Assembly: GCA_007118145.1 (NCBI GenBank)
Contig: SKSD01000012.1
Location: 1-43,178, forward strand
Reading direction: 5' to 3'
Length of the DNA stretch: 43,178 nt
From: Halobacteriales archaeon
Lineage (GTDB): Archaea; Halobacteriota; Halobacteria; Halobacteriales; SKSH01
The position numbers and the translations under genes were made by a program. This document shows, in pieces, positions 16,545-23,868 of this stretch (within the stretch, counting starts at the first letter, position 1; each line of letters starts with the position of its first letter). The notes under the pieces are model-generated. The model ran no database searches. It had not been told where the DNA came from and saw only the letters and a program-made list of their open reading frames with translations.

Positions 16545-17075
16545 ATGTCCGACAAGCCGGCCTCGATGTACCGTGCGATATCAAAGCCCCCCTATACACG
16601 ACGAGAATACATCACGGGCATCCCCGCCAGCAAGGTCGCCCAGTACCACATGGGCAATCGCGAGGCACATCCGGATGACTATCCCGTACAGATCAGTCTC
16701 ATCGTCGAGGAGGACTGTCAGATACGCCACGGTGCTCTCGAGGCATCCCGACTGAGTGCGAACCGATTCCTGATCAAACAGCTTGGGGAGGGTAACTACA
16801 AGATGACGCTGCGTCGCCACCCACATCACGTCCTCAGGGAGAACAAGCAGGCGACCGGTGCCGGTGCAGACCGTGTCTCCGATGGGATGCGACTCTCCTT
16901 CGGGAAGGTCGTCGGTCTCGCCGCGCGTGTCCACAAGGGTGACCGACTGTTCACGCTCTACTGTGATGTTGACGATGCCGAGATCGGCAAGGACGCACTG
17001 CGACGGGCGTACAACAAGGTCTCACCCCCGTGTCGGATCGAGGTCGAACGCGGTCAAGACCTGCTCGTCGGGTGA
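16545..17075 (+). CDS. rpl10e: Ribosomal protein L10e/L16 (uL16)
   Basis: uL16 sits between the peptidyl-transferase centre and 5S rRNA and helps place tRNA. The 176 residues include the N-terminal [28 protein letters not shown], then [27 protein letters not shown], and the loop region [38 protein letters not shown], the archaeal L10e signature. The gene stands alone outside the main ribosomal operon, as in other haloarchaea, with its own TATA box. An ATP-grasp ligase follows 18 bases later. Confidence 0.96.
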   Translation: MSDKPASMYRAISKPPYTRREYITGIPASKVAQYHMGNREAHPDDYPVQISLIVEEDCQIRHGALEASRLSANRFLIKQLGEGNYKMTLRRHPHHVLRENKQATGAGADRVSDGMRLSFGKVVGLAARVHKGDRLFTLYCDVDDAEIGKDALRRAYNKVSPPCRIEVERGQDLLVG

Positions 17076-17093
17076 CCACCGACGACGGCGTCT

Positions 17094-17966
17094 GTGGCAC
17101 TGAATCTCGCTGTTTCCTCTGATGGACCAACGCGACGAAGACTGTATCGACACCTCCCACCTCACGGTATCGCTGTGTATCATCTCCCTGTCGGTGGGGC
17201 ATGCTACGAGCTCGATTCGATCAGGGACCACATCGACTTCGAGATCGATGTCGGATTTGTCTTTCCAAAACGTGTCGTCGAGGGTTCGGTCATCACCGCC
17301 GCACTCGACATCCCCTGGATCAACGGTCGTGACGATATTCTGACCACACGTAACAAGGCAAGTGTGCTGACACAGCTCCAGAAGGTCGGTATCCAGACAC
17401 CGCGAACGGTGCTCGTCTCATCGCCGGCCGACGCAGATGCCATACGGGACGTGTTCGACCGATTCGACGGCCCGGTTGTCATCAAGCCGAACTCGACCAC
17501 ACGCGGCACAGGCCACGTGCTCGTCGAGGATCCCGACTCGTTTCGCGGTGTCGTCGACTACCTCGAGTTGATCCACGACTTCCCGGCAACCGGTGACCGC
17601 TCATTTCTCCTACAGGAGTACATCCCCGAGGCAAGAGATGTCAGATTGACCGTCATCGACGGTGTCGTCGCCGGTGCGGTCGAGCGCCGACTCGACGGTG
17701 ACGCCGATGGATGGGTGAAGAACGTACACCGTGGGGCGACACCCGTGCCGGTCACGCCGTCAAAGCGGTTGTCAGATATTGCAGAGCACGTGGCAGATAC
17801 CCTCGGGGTGGCACTCCTCGGTGTTGATGTGCTCATCGGCCCGGAAGGGCCGGTCGTCATCGAGGTGAACGGTCGACCCACGATCGATCGGATCGAGCAG
17901 TACCCCTCGGACTTCTATGACCGTCTCGCAGCCTTGATCAGACGGGTTGCAAAAGAGGGAAGCTAG
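17094..17966 (+). CDS. ATP-grasp ligase of the RimK/LysX-like group
   Basis: The 290-residue product appears to start at GTG 17094 (MALNLAVSSDGPTRRRLYRHL); no better in-frame start exists. ATP-grasp features are the N-terminal pre-ATP domain, TRNKASVLTQLQKVGIQTPRTVL near residue 85, the ATP-binding GPVVIKPNSTTRGTGHVLV around residue 128, LLQEYIPEARDVRLTVIDGVVAGAVERR near residue 175, and the metal-binding end LGVDVLIGPEGPVVIEVNGRPTI with Glu and Asn. Such enzymes join a carboxylate to an amine through an acyl phosphate. RimK adds glutamate to ribosomal protein S6 in bacteria. The substrate here is unknown, but the position right behind rpl10e is suggestive. The stop overlaps the opposite-strand Hsp20 gene by four bases. 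Confidence 0.82.
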   Translation: MALNLAVSSDGPTRRRLYRHLPPHGIAVYHLPVGGACYELDSIRDHIDFEIDVGFVFPKRVVEGSVITAALDIPWINGRDDILTTRNKASVLTQLQKVGIQTPRTVLVSSPADADAIRDVFDRFDGPVVIKPNSTTRGTGHVLVEDPDSFRGVVDYLELIHDFPATGDRSFLLQEYIPEARDVRLTVIDGVVAGAVERRLDGDADGWVKNVHRGATPVPVTPSKRLSDIAEHVADTLGVALLGVDVLIGPEGPVVIEVNGRPTIDRIEQYPSDFYDRLAALIRRVAKEGS

Positions 17967-18349
17967 CTGATATCGATCGATCTGCCACCTTCAAGCAGGT
18001 CGAATCGGATCTCGAGGACACCATTGTTATAACGTGCAGCAGCCGACTCCTCATCGACACGCTGTGGGAGTCGGACGCGTTCGTCGTAGCTTCGACGCTC
18101 ACCATCGGCCCTGATGCGAACAACGCGACCGTCACACGTGACATCGATATCCGACTTCTCAACACCTGGGAGGTCTGCCACCACGCGGAGGTGCTCGTCC
18201 TCCTCGTAGATGTCTATATGGGTATCAGACCCGGACTCCGCCATCGTCTCGAAGTGGAACGAACTCGCCCCTCCGAACATCTCGTTCATCATCCGCTCGA
18301 ACTCTTCGAAGAACTCACCAAATGGGTCATCGCGGTCCTTTCGACGCAT
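17963..18349 (-). CDS. Small heat-shock protein, Hsp20/alpha-crystallin family
   Basis: The 128-residue product has a short N-terminal region (MRRKDRDDPFGEFFEEFERMMNEMFGG) and then the alpha-crystallin domain. The domain runs from about residue 42 (THIDIYEEDEHLRVVADLPGVEKSDIDVTCDGRVVRIRA) through VRLPQRVDEESAAARYNNGVLEIRF, the conserved region before the end. These chaperones hold unfolding proteins without ATP. A C-terminal IxI motif may be seen in SIDIS. The gene is convergent with the ATP-grasp gene and follows GAPDH in the same direction. A TATA-like CTTTTC lies around 18378-18383. Confidence 0.93.
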   Translation of the reverse strand: MRRKDRDDPFGEFFEEFERMMNEMFGGASSFHFETMAESGSDTHIDIYEEDEHLRVVADLPGVEKSDIDVTCDGRVVRIRADGERRSYDERVRLPQRVDEESAAARYNNGVLEIRFDLLEGGRSIDIS

Positions 18350-18385
18350 ACGCTGAGGTAACAGTTGTGATGGGAAAAGCCTTCC

Positions 18386-19399
18386 TCACAGTCCCAGGCC
18401 GAGGGCTTCGTTGGTCATCGCCTGACTCGTCTCGGCATCCACCTCACCGACGAGTGCTCGGATCGCATCGATATTCTCTGGGACGACGTCGCTCTCCTGG
18501 TGGATAGCCTGAAACAGATACAACTCGCCATCCTCAACAGCGATCGACTCGGCCCAGATACAGTTCTCCCAGAGGTCTCCCCGTGGACGACCGGCATCGA
18601 GCGCGAAGTCCTTGAGCTTCCCAGCACCGTCGATACCCATCTCATCGGAGACGAGAAACAGTCGATCCGATGCATCGAGGCGGTCTCGAATCTCCGCAGG
18701 GGTCGCCTCGGAGTTGAGGTCGATACTCAGTGCGTGGACATGCATGAGCGTCGCGGGCACCTTCAACCCAACCGTGACGATATCGAGGTCGGGAAGGATC
18801 GTCTTCACATCTGGCCCGTGATGTGACGGAAGTGAGACGGGGTTCGGAAGGATATCGTTGATCGGTCCACGACCGGTCTGTGAGGGGTCTCCACCGCGTC
18901 GCACAAGTGTGGCTCGGACGCGATCGACACCGAATGGCTCATCGAGTTGTTCGATGAGTCTGACCAACCCCGTGGTGTTACATGAGACAACGCGCGCTGA
19001 GGCACGGCCCTGAGCGTCGTCATAGTTGGCACAAGCCGTGAAGCTTACCTCGGCGACATCGGCTGCCTCTCCCCCCTGGAAGATCGCCGGGGTGCCCGCC
19101 TCGAGGTAATCCTCGGCATACTTCGCACCGATACCCGACGGCGTTGCGTCGACGATGACATCGCTTGTATCGATGAGCTCGTCGACAATGCCCGCGGTCG
19201 GGATACCTGCAGCATCGAATGCCTCGACGCGATCGTCCGACGAAACGAACAGTGGATATTCACGCTTCACTGCAGCCTTGGCCTCATGGTTCGGACTGGT
19301 CTTTGCCACCCCGACGACCTGCATATCGGGTTGCGCCGTGACCGCGTCTGCGACACGTTTGCCGATCGTCCCATAGCCGTTGATCCCCACATCGATCAT
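18386..19399 (-). CDS. gap: Glyceraldehyde-3-phosphate dehydrogenase, class II (archaeal)
   Basis: The enzyme acts in glycolysis and gluconeogenesis. I chose ATG 19399 ([20 protein letters not shown], the NAD(P)-binding start) over one 57 bases upstream, which would lie before a TATA-like element. The 337 residues contain the archaeal catalytic motif VVSCNTTGL with Cys140, the same position as in other archaeal enzymes. [19 protein letters not shown] and [16 protein letters not shown] follow. Length is normal. In haloarchaea this class II enzyme is generally linked with gluconeogenesis; that assignment is from knowledge of the family, not from this sequence. Confidence 0.95.
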   Translation of the reverse strand: MIDVGINGYGTIGKRVADAVTAQPDMQVVGVAKTSPNHEAKAAVKREYPLFVSSDDRVEAFDAAGIPTAGIVDELIDTSDVIVDATPSGIGAKYAEDYLEAGTPAIFQGGEAADVAEVSFTACANYDDAQGRASARVVSCNTTGLVRLIEQLDEPFGVDRVRATLVRRGGDPSQTGRGPINDILPNPVSLPSHHGPDVKTILPDLDIVTVGLKVPATLMHVHALSIDLNSEATPAEIRDRLDASDRLFLVSDEMGIDGAGKLKDFALDAGRPRGDLWENCIWAESIAVEDGELYLFQAIHQESDVVPENIDAIRALVGEVDAETSQAMTNEALGLGL

Positions 19400-19423
19400 A
19401 TCGGAAGATGGCCGAGACACCGG

Positions 19424-19431
19424 GTTAATGG
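19424..19431 (-). promoter_or_regulatory. Possible TATA box of GAPDH
   Basis: On the - strand ATTAACCC lies 25-32 bases before the ATG at 19399, giving a leaderless transcript. The divergent gene on the other strand starts at 19486. Confidence 0.4.
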
Positions 19432-19485
19432 TTTCGAGCCACCCCGAAGGTAACACCTAACCATCCCGGTCGCAATCGCGTCGAT

Positions 19486-20436
19486 ATGACGGCGTCGTCC
19501 ATCGATGAGGCAGCACGAACGGCCATTGAACAGTGCCTCGCGCTCCAACCTGACGAATCGTTCACCGTGGTGAGTGATCCGAACACCGAATCGATCGCCG
19601 AGGCGTTGTACCGACGAGCCCACGACATCACCGATGCGGCTGTCTCGGTTCGCTATCCAGAGGGACAGACCCACGGTGGCGAGCCACCCGATCCGGTCGC
19701 CGGTGCTCTCGAGCGGAGCGATGTCTTCCTCGCACCTACCTCAAAGAGCCTCAGTCACACCAGGGCACGTCAACATGCCTGTGAGGCAGGTGCCAGAGGC
19801 GCCACACTACCAGGTATCACCGAGGCCGTCTTCACGACCGGTCTCGATGCGGATTACAATCGCATCGAAGATACATGTTCGAGGATAGCACAGGCGGTCG
19901 AGGAGGCAGCGACGATCAGTATCGAGACCACACGTGGGACCGATGTGACCTTCGATGTCCGCGATCGCACATGGTTGCGTGATACGGGTATCGTCCATGA
20001 GCCCGGGGCGTTCTCGAACCTGCCCGCAGGTGAGGTGTTCATCAGCCCTGCTTCCGCCGATGGGACGGTCATCATCGATGGGACGATGCGACCGTACGGC
20101 CTGCTCGATGAACCGATCCGGATCGAATGTACCGATGGCTACGTCACCTCGATCTCCGATGAGCACATCCGCGCCACGGTCGAAGCGGCGAGCGAGGCGG
20201 TCGGGCGTGATGCATACAACGTGGCCGAACTCGGTATCGGTACGAATGATGGTGTCACGGAACTGATCGGGTCCGTCCTCTTAGATGAGAAGGCAGCGGG
20301 AACTATCCACGTGGCGATCGGTGACGATGCCAGCATCGGTGGCGACACGGAGGCACCCATCCACCTCGATGGGATCGTACGAGACCCAGTGGTAAAGGCA
20401 GATGGTGAGCTGATCGAGCTCCCTTCACCCAGCTGA
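19486..20436 (+). CDS. Aminopeptidase of the M29 (thermophilic metalloprotease) type
   Basis: The 316-residue product resembles haloarchaeal members of the M29 leucyl aminopeptidase family, which remove N-terminal amino acids using metal ions. Visible family parts are FSNLPAGEVFISPASADGTVIIDGTM near residues 172-197 (with a likely metal-binding Glu), VAELGIGTNDGV near residue 247, LLDEKAAGTIHVAIGDDASIGG near residue 267, and APIHLDGIVRDP near residue 292 with the metal-binding His-Leu-Asp. The family is usually 350-410 residues, so this is a short member with a reduced N-terminal half. It is divergent from GAPDH. Confidence 0.83.
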   Translation: MTASSIDEAARTAIEQCLALQPDESFTVVSDPNTESIAEALYRRAHDITDAAVSVRYPEGQTHGGEPPDPVAGALERSDVFLAPTSKSLSHTRARQHACEAGARGATLPGITEAVFTTGLDADYNRIEDTCSRIAQAVEEAATISIETTRGTDVTFDVRDRTWLRDTGIVHEPGAFSNLPAGEVFISPASADGTVIIDGTMRPYGLLDEPIRIECTDGYVTSISDEHIRATVEAASEAVGRDAYNVAELGIGTNDGVTELIGSVLLDEKAAGTIHVAIGDDASIGGDTEAPIHLDGIVRDPVVKADGELIELPSPS

Positions 20437-20478
20437 GCGAGGGAAGGAGGTTTACGCATTGGAGGGTTACTTCGAACC

Positions 20479-21123
20479 ATGAGCGAAGTCGGCGATCAGG
20501 TGGCGGTGAATTGCCCTGCCTGTTCCCCCACTATCGAGACCCTCCACGAGGTGCTCACCTCGAACGGTGATACCACGGTCAGGTGTCTCGAGTGTCAACA
20601 CGTGCATCGAGCAAAGATCGAGACACACCCGCCAACACGGGAGGTGCGAACCGTGGTGTCGCAAGCCGGTGATTCGATCACGACGACGATCGATGTCCCA
20701 GATGACGCCGTGTTCTCCGTCGGTCAAGAGTTCGTCGTCGAGACCGACGAGGCGGTTTTCTCCGTAGAATTGACCGATATCGAAGGTGTCGATGGGGCTC
20801 GCCATGACCAACTCGATATCGGGGATACAGCCACCCTCTGGACGCGAGATATCGGTAACGTGGCCGTCCCGGTCACGATCCACCCACCGAAACGAAGCGA
20901 ACGCACGTCACGCTCGACCACCATGCATGTGCCAGGGGACAGGATGTTCGAGATCGGTACGGAGGAGACCATCGGTGATGAGCCGGTCAGTATCTTCGGT
21001 ATCTTGCTGCGAGACGACAGGGGTGAGCGAAAGCTGAACGATCCTGGTGAGAGGGCCATCGCCAGCGATATCGATCGATTGTATGTCAGATCCCAACGAC
21101 GCGTGCCACGAGAGCCCTGGTAG
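20479..21123 (+). CDS. HVO_0476-type zinc protein
   Basis: The 214 residues match a conserved haloarchaeal family named after HVO_0476. The N-terminus has a zinc ribbon with C12, C15, C36 and C39 (NCPAC...VRCLEC). Beta-rich segments follow, including two similar halves beginning TTTIDVPDDAVFSVGQEFVVE and STTMHVPGDRMFEIGTEETIG, which suggests an internal repeat. The molecular role is unknown. The gene ends with TAG immediately before the ATG of pcm, so the two are surely cotranscribed, as in related genomes. A TATA-like GTTTACGC lies 22-30 bases upstream. Confidence 0.8.
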   Translation: MSEVGDQVAVNCPACSPTIETLHEVLTSNGDTTVRCLECQHVHRAKIETHPPTREVRTVVSQAGDSITTTIDVPDDAVFSVGQEFVVETDEAVFSVELTDIEGVDGARHDQLDIGDTATLWTRDIGNVAVPVTIHPPKRSERTSRSTTMHVPGDRMFEIGTEETIGDEPVSIFGILLRDDRGERKLNDPGERAIASDIDRLYVRSQRRVPREPW

Positions 21124-21780
21124 ATGACCGCCTCGGATACGTATCGTGAGGCACGCGACGAGATGGTCGACAGGCTGGTGCGTTCGGGGACCATTTCCAG
21201 GGATGTAACGGCCAAGGCGATGCGTGCGGTTCCTCGACATGCGTTTGTTCCAGAGGCACAGCTGTCGCAGGCGTATCACGATCGGCCACTCCCGATCGGT
21301 CACGGGCAGACCATCTCAGCCCCACATATGGTGGCGACCATGGTCGAACTACTCGACCTCGAACGCGGAGACACCGTGCTTGAGGTGGGGACCGGGTGCG
21401 GTTATCATGCCGCAGTCACTGCCGAGGTGGTGGGGGCAGCAGGAGTCTTCTCCATCGAGGTATCACCCTCGTTGGCCGAATCCGCACGAGACAGGTTACG
21501 CAGGCTCGGGTACGGTGATATCACTATCACCGTCGGCGACGGACACGATGGGTGGGCTGAACACGCCCCCTACGATGCCATCTACCTGACCTGTGCAGCC
21601 GACTCGATACCCGATGCATTGCTCGACCAGCTCGCCGCGAACGGGCGGTTACTCGCGCCGGTTGGTCACTACCGCCAGGAGCTCGTACTCGTGTGTATCG
21701 ATTCCGAAGGCAGACAACACAGGGAACACCACGGTGGCGTCCGATTCGTCCGGATGCGCGAGGGTCCTCCAGAGGATTGA
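21124..21780 (+). CDS. pcm: Protein-L-isoaspartate O-methyltransferase
   Basis: The enzyme methylates isoaspartyl residues formed by ageing of proteins so that they can be repaired. The 218-residue product has the family signature PLPIGHGQTISAPHMVATM around residues 55-72, which includes the catalytic Thr/Ser of GQTIS. The S-adenosylmethionine motif VLEVGTGCGYHAAV starts near residue 85, and GRLLAPVG lies near residue 180. All key parts are intact. It follows the zinc protein without any gap. A second, more divergent paralog starts 73 bases later. Confidence 0.95.
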   Translation: MTASDTYREARDEMVDRLVRSGTISRDVTAKAMRAVPRHAFVPEAQLSQAYHDRPLPIGHGQTISAPHMVATMVELLDLERGDTVLEVGTGCGYHAAVTAEVVGAAGVFSIEVSPSLAESARDRLRRLGYGDITITVGDGHDGWAEHAPYDAIYLTCAADSIPDALLDQLAANGRLLAPVGHYRQELVLVCIDSEGRQHREHHGGVRFVRMREGPPED

Positions 21781-21853
21781 CACCATCGGCAAGCGTCGGA
21801 CAGTTGAGGTATCTCATCGCGGCATTAAAGGCAGAGACGGCATACACCCAGGT

Positions 21854-22579
21854 ATGGACCTCGGGGTGTTGCGGGAGGATATGGTCGACAGCCTCCAGCA
21901 CGAGTCGAAGGGCTTCCTCTCAACACCCGAACTCGCGCTGGCGATGCGTGAGGTGCCACGACACGAGTTCGTCGAGCAATCGACCGCATACGAGGACATA
22001 GCCCAGCAGCACCAGGGGAGTACCGTCCTCGCACCGAGTACGGTCGCCATACTGCTCGAAGCACTCGCCCCGAGCGACGCAGACCGCACACTCATCGTCG
22101 GTGCCGGCGTCGGTTATACCGCTGCGGTCGTCGCCGAGATGACCGACCCGTGCCTGGTCCATGCTGTCGATATCGATCGGTCGCTCGTCATCACCGCCAG
22201 GCGAAACCTCGCTCGCTCGGGATACCGCGAGGTGCTTGTCGACTGTCGTGATGGCGCTCTTGGCCTCCCAGAGTACGCACCTTTCGATCGCATCCTCCTC
22301 GAGGCAGCTGCGATCAGACCACCGAAACGATTGCTTGACCAACTCACACCAGATGGTCGTCTGGTCATGCCCCTCGGGTCGAACCCACAGGAGGTCGCCA
22401 CGTTCGATCGGCGGTCGCAGGTGGCAAGTGGACAGCCCGTCCGGTTCAAACCGCTACTCGTCAAGGGGGAACAGGGTACGGCGATCGAACGAAACCGAAC
22501 CATCAGAGAGGATGCCGAGCGGGCACGTCGAACACAGCATGCTCGATCGGGCTGGGAGCACGACTGGATCGACTGGTGA
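21854..22579 (+). CDS. Diverged protein-L-isoaspartate O-methyltransferase paralog
   Basis: The 241-residue product aligns by eye with Pcm over its length: LALAMREVPRHEFV, LIVGAGVGYTAAVVAEM at residues 80-96, LLDQLTPDGRLVMPLGS. The catalytic region differs. Where Pcm has IGHGQTISAP, this protein has QQHQGSTVLAP at residues 51-61, so the usual catalytic GQTIS is not kept. The S-adenosylmethionine motif is still recognisable. The start at 21854 is chosen because an ATTAAA element (21824-21829) lies just before it. Haloarchaea commonly carry such a second copy beside pcm. It may bind the cofactor and act on another substrate. Confidence 0.82.
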   Translation: MDLGVLREDMVDSLQHESKGFLSTPELALAMREVPRHEFVEQSTAYEDIAQQHQGSTVLAPSTVAILLEALAPSDADRTLIVGAGVGYTAAVVAEMTDPCLVHAVDIDRSLVITARRNLARSGYREVLVDCRDGALGLPEYAPFDRILLEAAAIRPPKRLLDQLTPDGRLVMPLGSNPQEVATFDRRSQVASGQPVRFKPLLVKGEQGTAIERNRTIREDAERARRTQHARSGWEHDWIDW

Positions 22580-22662
22580 GCTCATAGTCGCCCAGCTACT
22601 GAGGATGATGACGAAAATGGAACGTGTCGTTTAAGCCACATTCGCTCCCATCTCCGCGACAG

Positions 22663-23043
22663 ATGGTCCGGGATCCTTACGCGGTGGAGGAGGAACCAAG
22701 TGTCGAGGAGGTGCTCGACATCTTGGCCGACGATGACGCTCGGACAATCATACAGACACTTCATGAGCCTATGACTGCGAAGGAACTCCAAGAGCGATGC
22801 GATATCCCCGAATCGACGCTCTATCGAAAGTTGGATCGCCTCACCGAGGCGGGGTTGTTGCATCAGCAGACACGTATCAGACGTGATGGCCGGCATACGA
22901 GTGAGTATGTTCCGGCATTCTCCGAGGTGATGATACTCCGAGATGGTGAGACCGGTGAGTTCACGGTTGAGCTCACCAAGCCACGAAAGCGTGCGGACGA
23001 ACGACTTGCGGAGCTCTGGTCGGAGGTGAGCAAGGAGCTATGA
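22663..23043 (+). CDS. Winged-helix transcription regulator
   Basis: The 126-residue product has a winged-helix domain at about residues 14-80: VEEVLDILADDDARTIIQTLHEPMTAKELQERCDIPESTLYRKLDRLTEAGLL, then the wing RIRRDGRHTSEY. It resembles ArsR/TrmB-like haloarchaeal regulators. The end (RADERLAELWSEVSKEL) is helical. I chose ATG 22663 because a TATA-like TTTAAG at 22630-22635 lies 28 bases before it, and the alternative GTG at 22624 would lie before that box. Its stop overlaps the next gene by four bases, so the two form a pair. Confidence 0.87.
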   Translation: MVRDPYAVEEEPSVEEVLDILADDDARTIIQTLHEPMTAKELQERCDIPESTLYRKLDRLTEAGLLHQQTRIRRDGRHTSEYVPAFSEVMILRDGETGEFTVELTKPRKRADERLAELWSEVSKEL

Positions 23044-23342
23044 CGCCACACGATATTGCAGCCGATTTCGGGACGATCACCTTCCTCTCGGTCGTCAAGA
23101 CGTTCATCCTCCTCGTCGGGGGCTACGTAACGATCACCGCGTATCGTGCCTATCGACGCACGGGCGATGGTGCACTCATCTACCTCGCGATCGGGTTCGG
23201 CTTGATCACTCTGGGGACGTTCCTTGCAGGGGCGGTCTACCACCTCGGGCTCACACTTGAAGAGGGCATCCTCATCGAGAGCTTCCTCGTCTTCATCGGA
23301 TTCCTCGTCATCGCCTACTCGCTATACTATCGCCCATCGTGA
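23040..23342 (+). CDS. Small three-helix membrane protein (DUF7521 type)
   Basis: The 100-residue product is almost entirely hydrophobic, with three likely membrane segments near residues 14-34, 45-67 and 76-96. Short charged loops separate them (YRAYRRTGDG, LTLEEG). It resembles small haloarchaeal membrane proteins found directly behind winged-helix regulators and classed as DUF7521. The ATGA overlap with the regulator gene implies coupled translation. A role as membrane partner or sensor for the regulator is a guess from this constant pairing. Confidence 0.75.
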   Translation: MTPHDIAADFGTITFLSVVKTFILLVGGYVTITAYRAYRRTGDGALIYLAIGFGLITLGTFLAGAVYHLGLTLEEGILIESFLVFIGFLVIAYSLYYRPS

Positions 23343-23360
23343 GTTGACGCAGAGGCATCG

Positions 23361-23380
23361 CCACGTCTCGCTCAACGTGG
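23361..23380. terminator. Possible stem-loop between convergent units
   Basis: CCACGT and ACGTGG form a perfect six-base stem around an eight-base loop. It lies between the end of the small membrane gene on the + strand and the 3' end of tRNA-Asp on the - strand, where termination of both would be useful. No long T-run is present, so the call is weak. Confidence 0.3.
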
Positions 23381-23404
23381 TTGTATCACGTCACGAAATG
23401 AACC

Positions 23405-23477
23405 CGCCCGAAGCGGGATTTGAACCCGCGTCACGACCGTGACAGGGTCGTATGATAGGCCACTACACCATTCGGGC
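23405..23477 (-). tRNA. tRNA-Asp (anticodon GTC)
   Basis: On the - strand the 73 bases form a full cloverleaf. The acceptor stem GCCCGAA pairs with TTCGGGC. The D arm is TGGTGTAGTGGCC, and the anticodon arm CGACC-CTGTCAC-GGTCG has anticodon GTC. The T arm contains GGGTTCAAATCCC. The discriminator base is G, as expected for aspartate. CCA is not encoded. A TATA-like sequence lies 31-40 bases upstream. Confidence 0.95.
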
Positions 23478-23507
23478 ACAGATAGCAACAGAGGCTATCG
23501 TGATTGC

Positions 23508-23517
23508 GATATTAAGG
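23508..23517 (-). promoter_or_regulatory. TATA box of tRNA-Asp
   Basis: On the - strand CCTTAATATC lies 31-40 bases before the first base of the tRNA. The region 23478-23637 thus holds two back-to-back promoters, for tRNA-Asp and for rpoH. Confidence 0.5.
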
Positions 23518-23566
23518 CTTTCCAATAGCGGACAGGAAACCGACCGGGTAACGGCCAGTTGGCAAG

Positions 23567-23575
23567 TGTTAAGTA
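23567..23575 (+). promoter_or_regulatory. Possible TATA box of the RNA polymerase operon
   Basis: GTGTTAAGT lies about 63-71 bases before the rpoH ATG. Transcription would start near 23598, giving a leader of about 40 bases, longer than at most other promoters in this window. Confidence 0.4.
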
Positions 23576-23609
23576 GTGCCGTGAGATAAGTCACTGTAGT
23601 ATCTCGTGA

Positions 23610-23627
23610 CCGTCGCATTTGCGTCGG
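23610..23627. repeat. 18-base inverted repeat in the leader of the RNA polymerase operon
   Basis: The sequence CCGTCGCATTTGCGTCGG has the symmetric form CCG-N-CGCA-NN-TGCG-N-CGG. It lies between the predicted transcription start and the rpoH ATG at 23638. It could be a protein-binding site or form a small RNA hairpin. Confidence 0.4.
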
Positions 23628-23637
23628 AGTCCCACCC

Positions 23638-23868
23638 ATGGTAAATGTACACGCCCACACCTTAGTACCGGAGCATCGCGTGATGAACGAGGATGAAATC
23701 GAGGAGTTTCTTGAGGAGTACGACATCGACCGAACCGATCTACCGAAGATTGTCGCCGGTGATGCAGCTATACCCGACGAGGCATCGGTCGGCGATGTCA
23801 TCGAGATCAAACGAGACTCGCGAACGACAACAACCGCATACGTCTACCGGCTCGTGATCGAGGGATGA
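23638..23868 (+). CDS. rpoH: RNA polymerase subunit H (Rpo5)
   Basis: Subunit H equals the C-terminal domain of eukaryotic RPB5. The 76-residue product contains [35 protein letters not shown] and ends [24 protein letters not shown], the normal family sequence and length. It leads the operon for the large polymerase subunits. Its stop TGA overlaps the ATG of rpoB'' by four bases. Confidence 0.97.
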   Translation: MVNVHAHTLVPEHRVMNEDEIEEFLEEYDIDRTDLPKIVAGDAAIPDEASVGDVIEIKRDSRTTTTAYVYRLVIEG

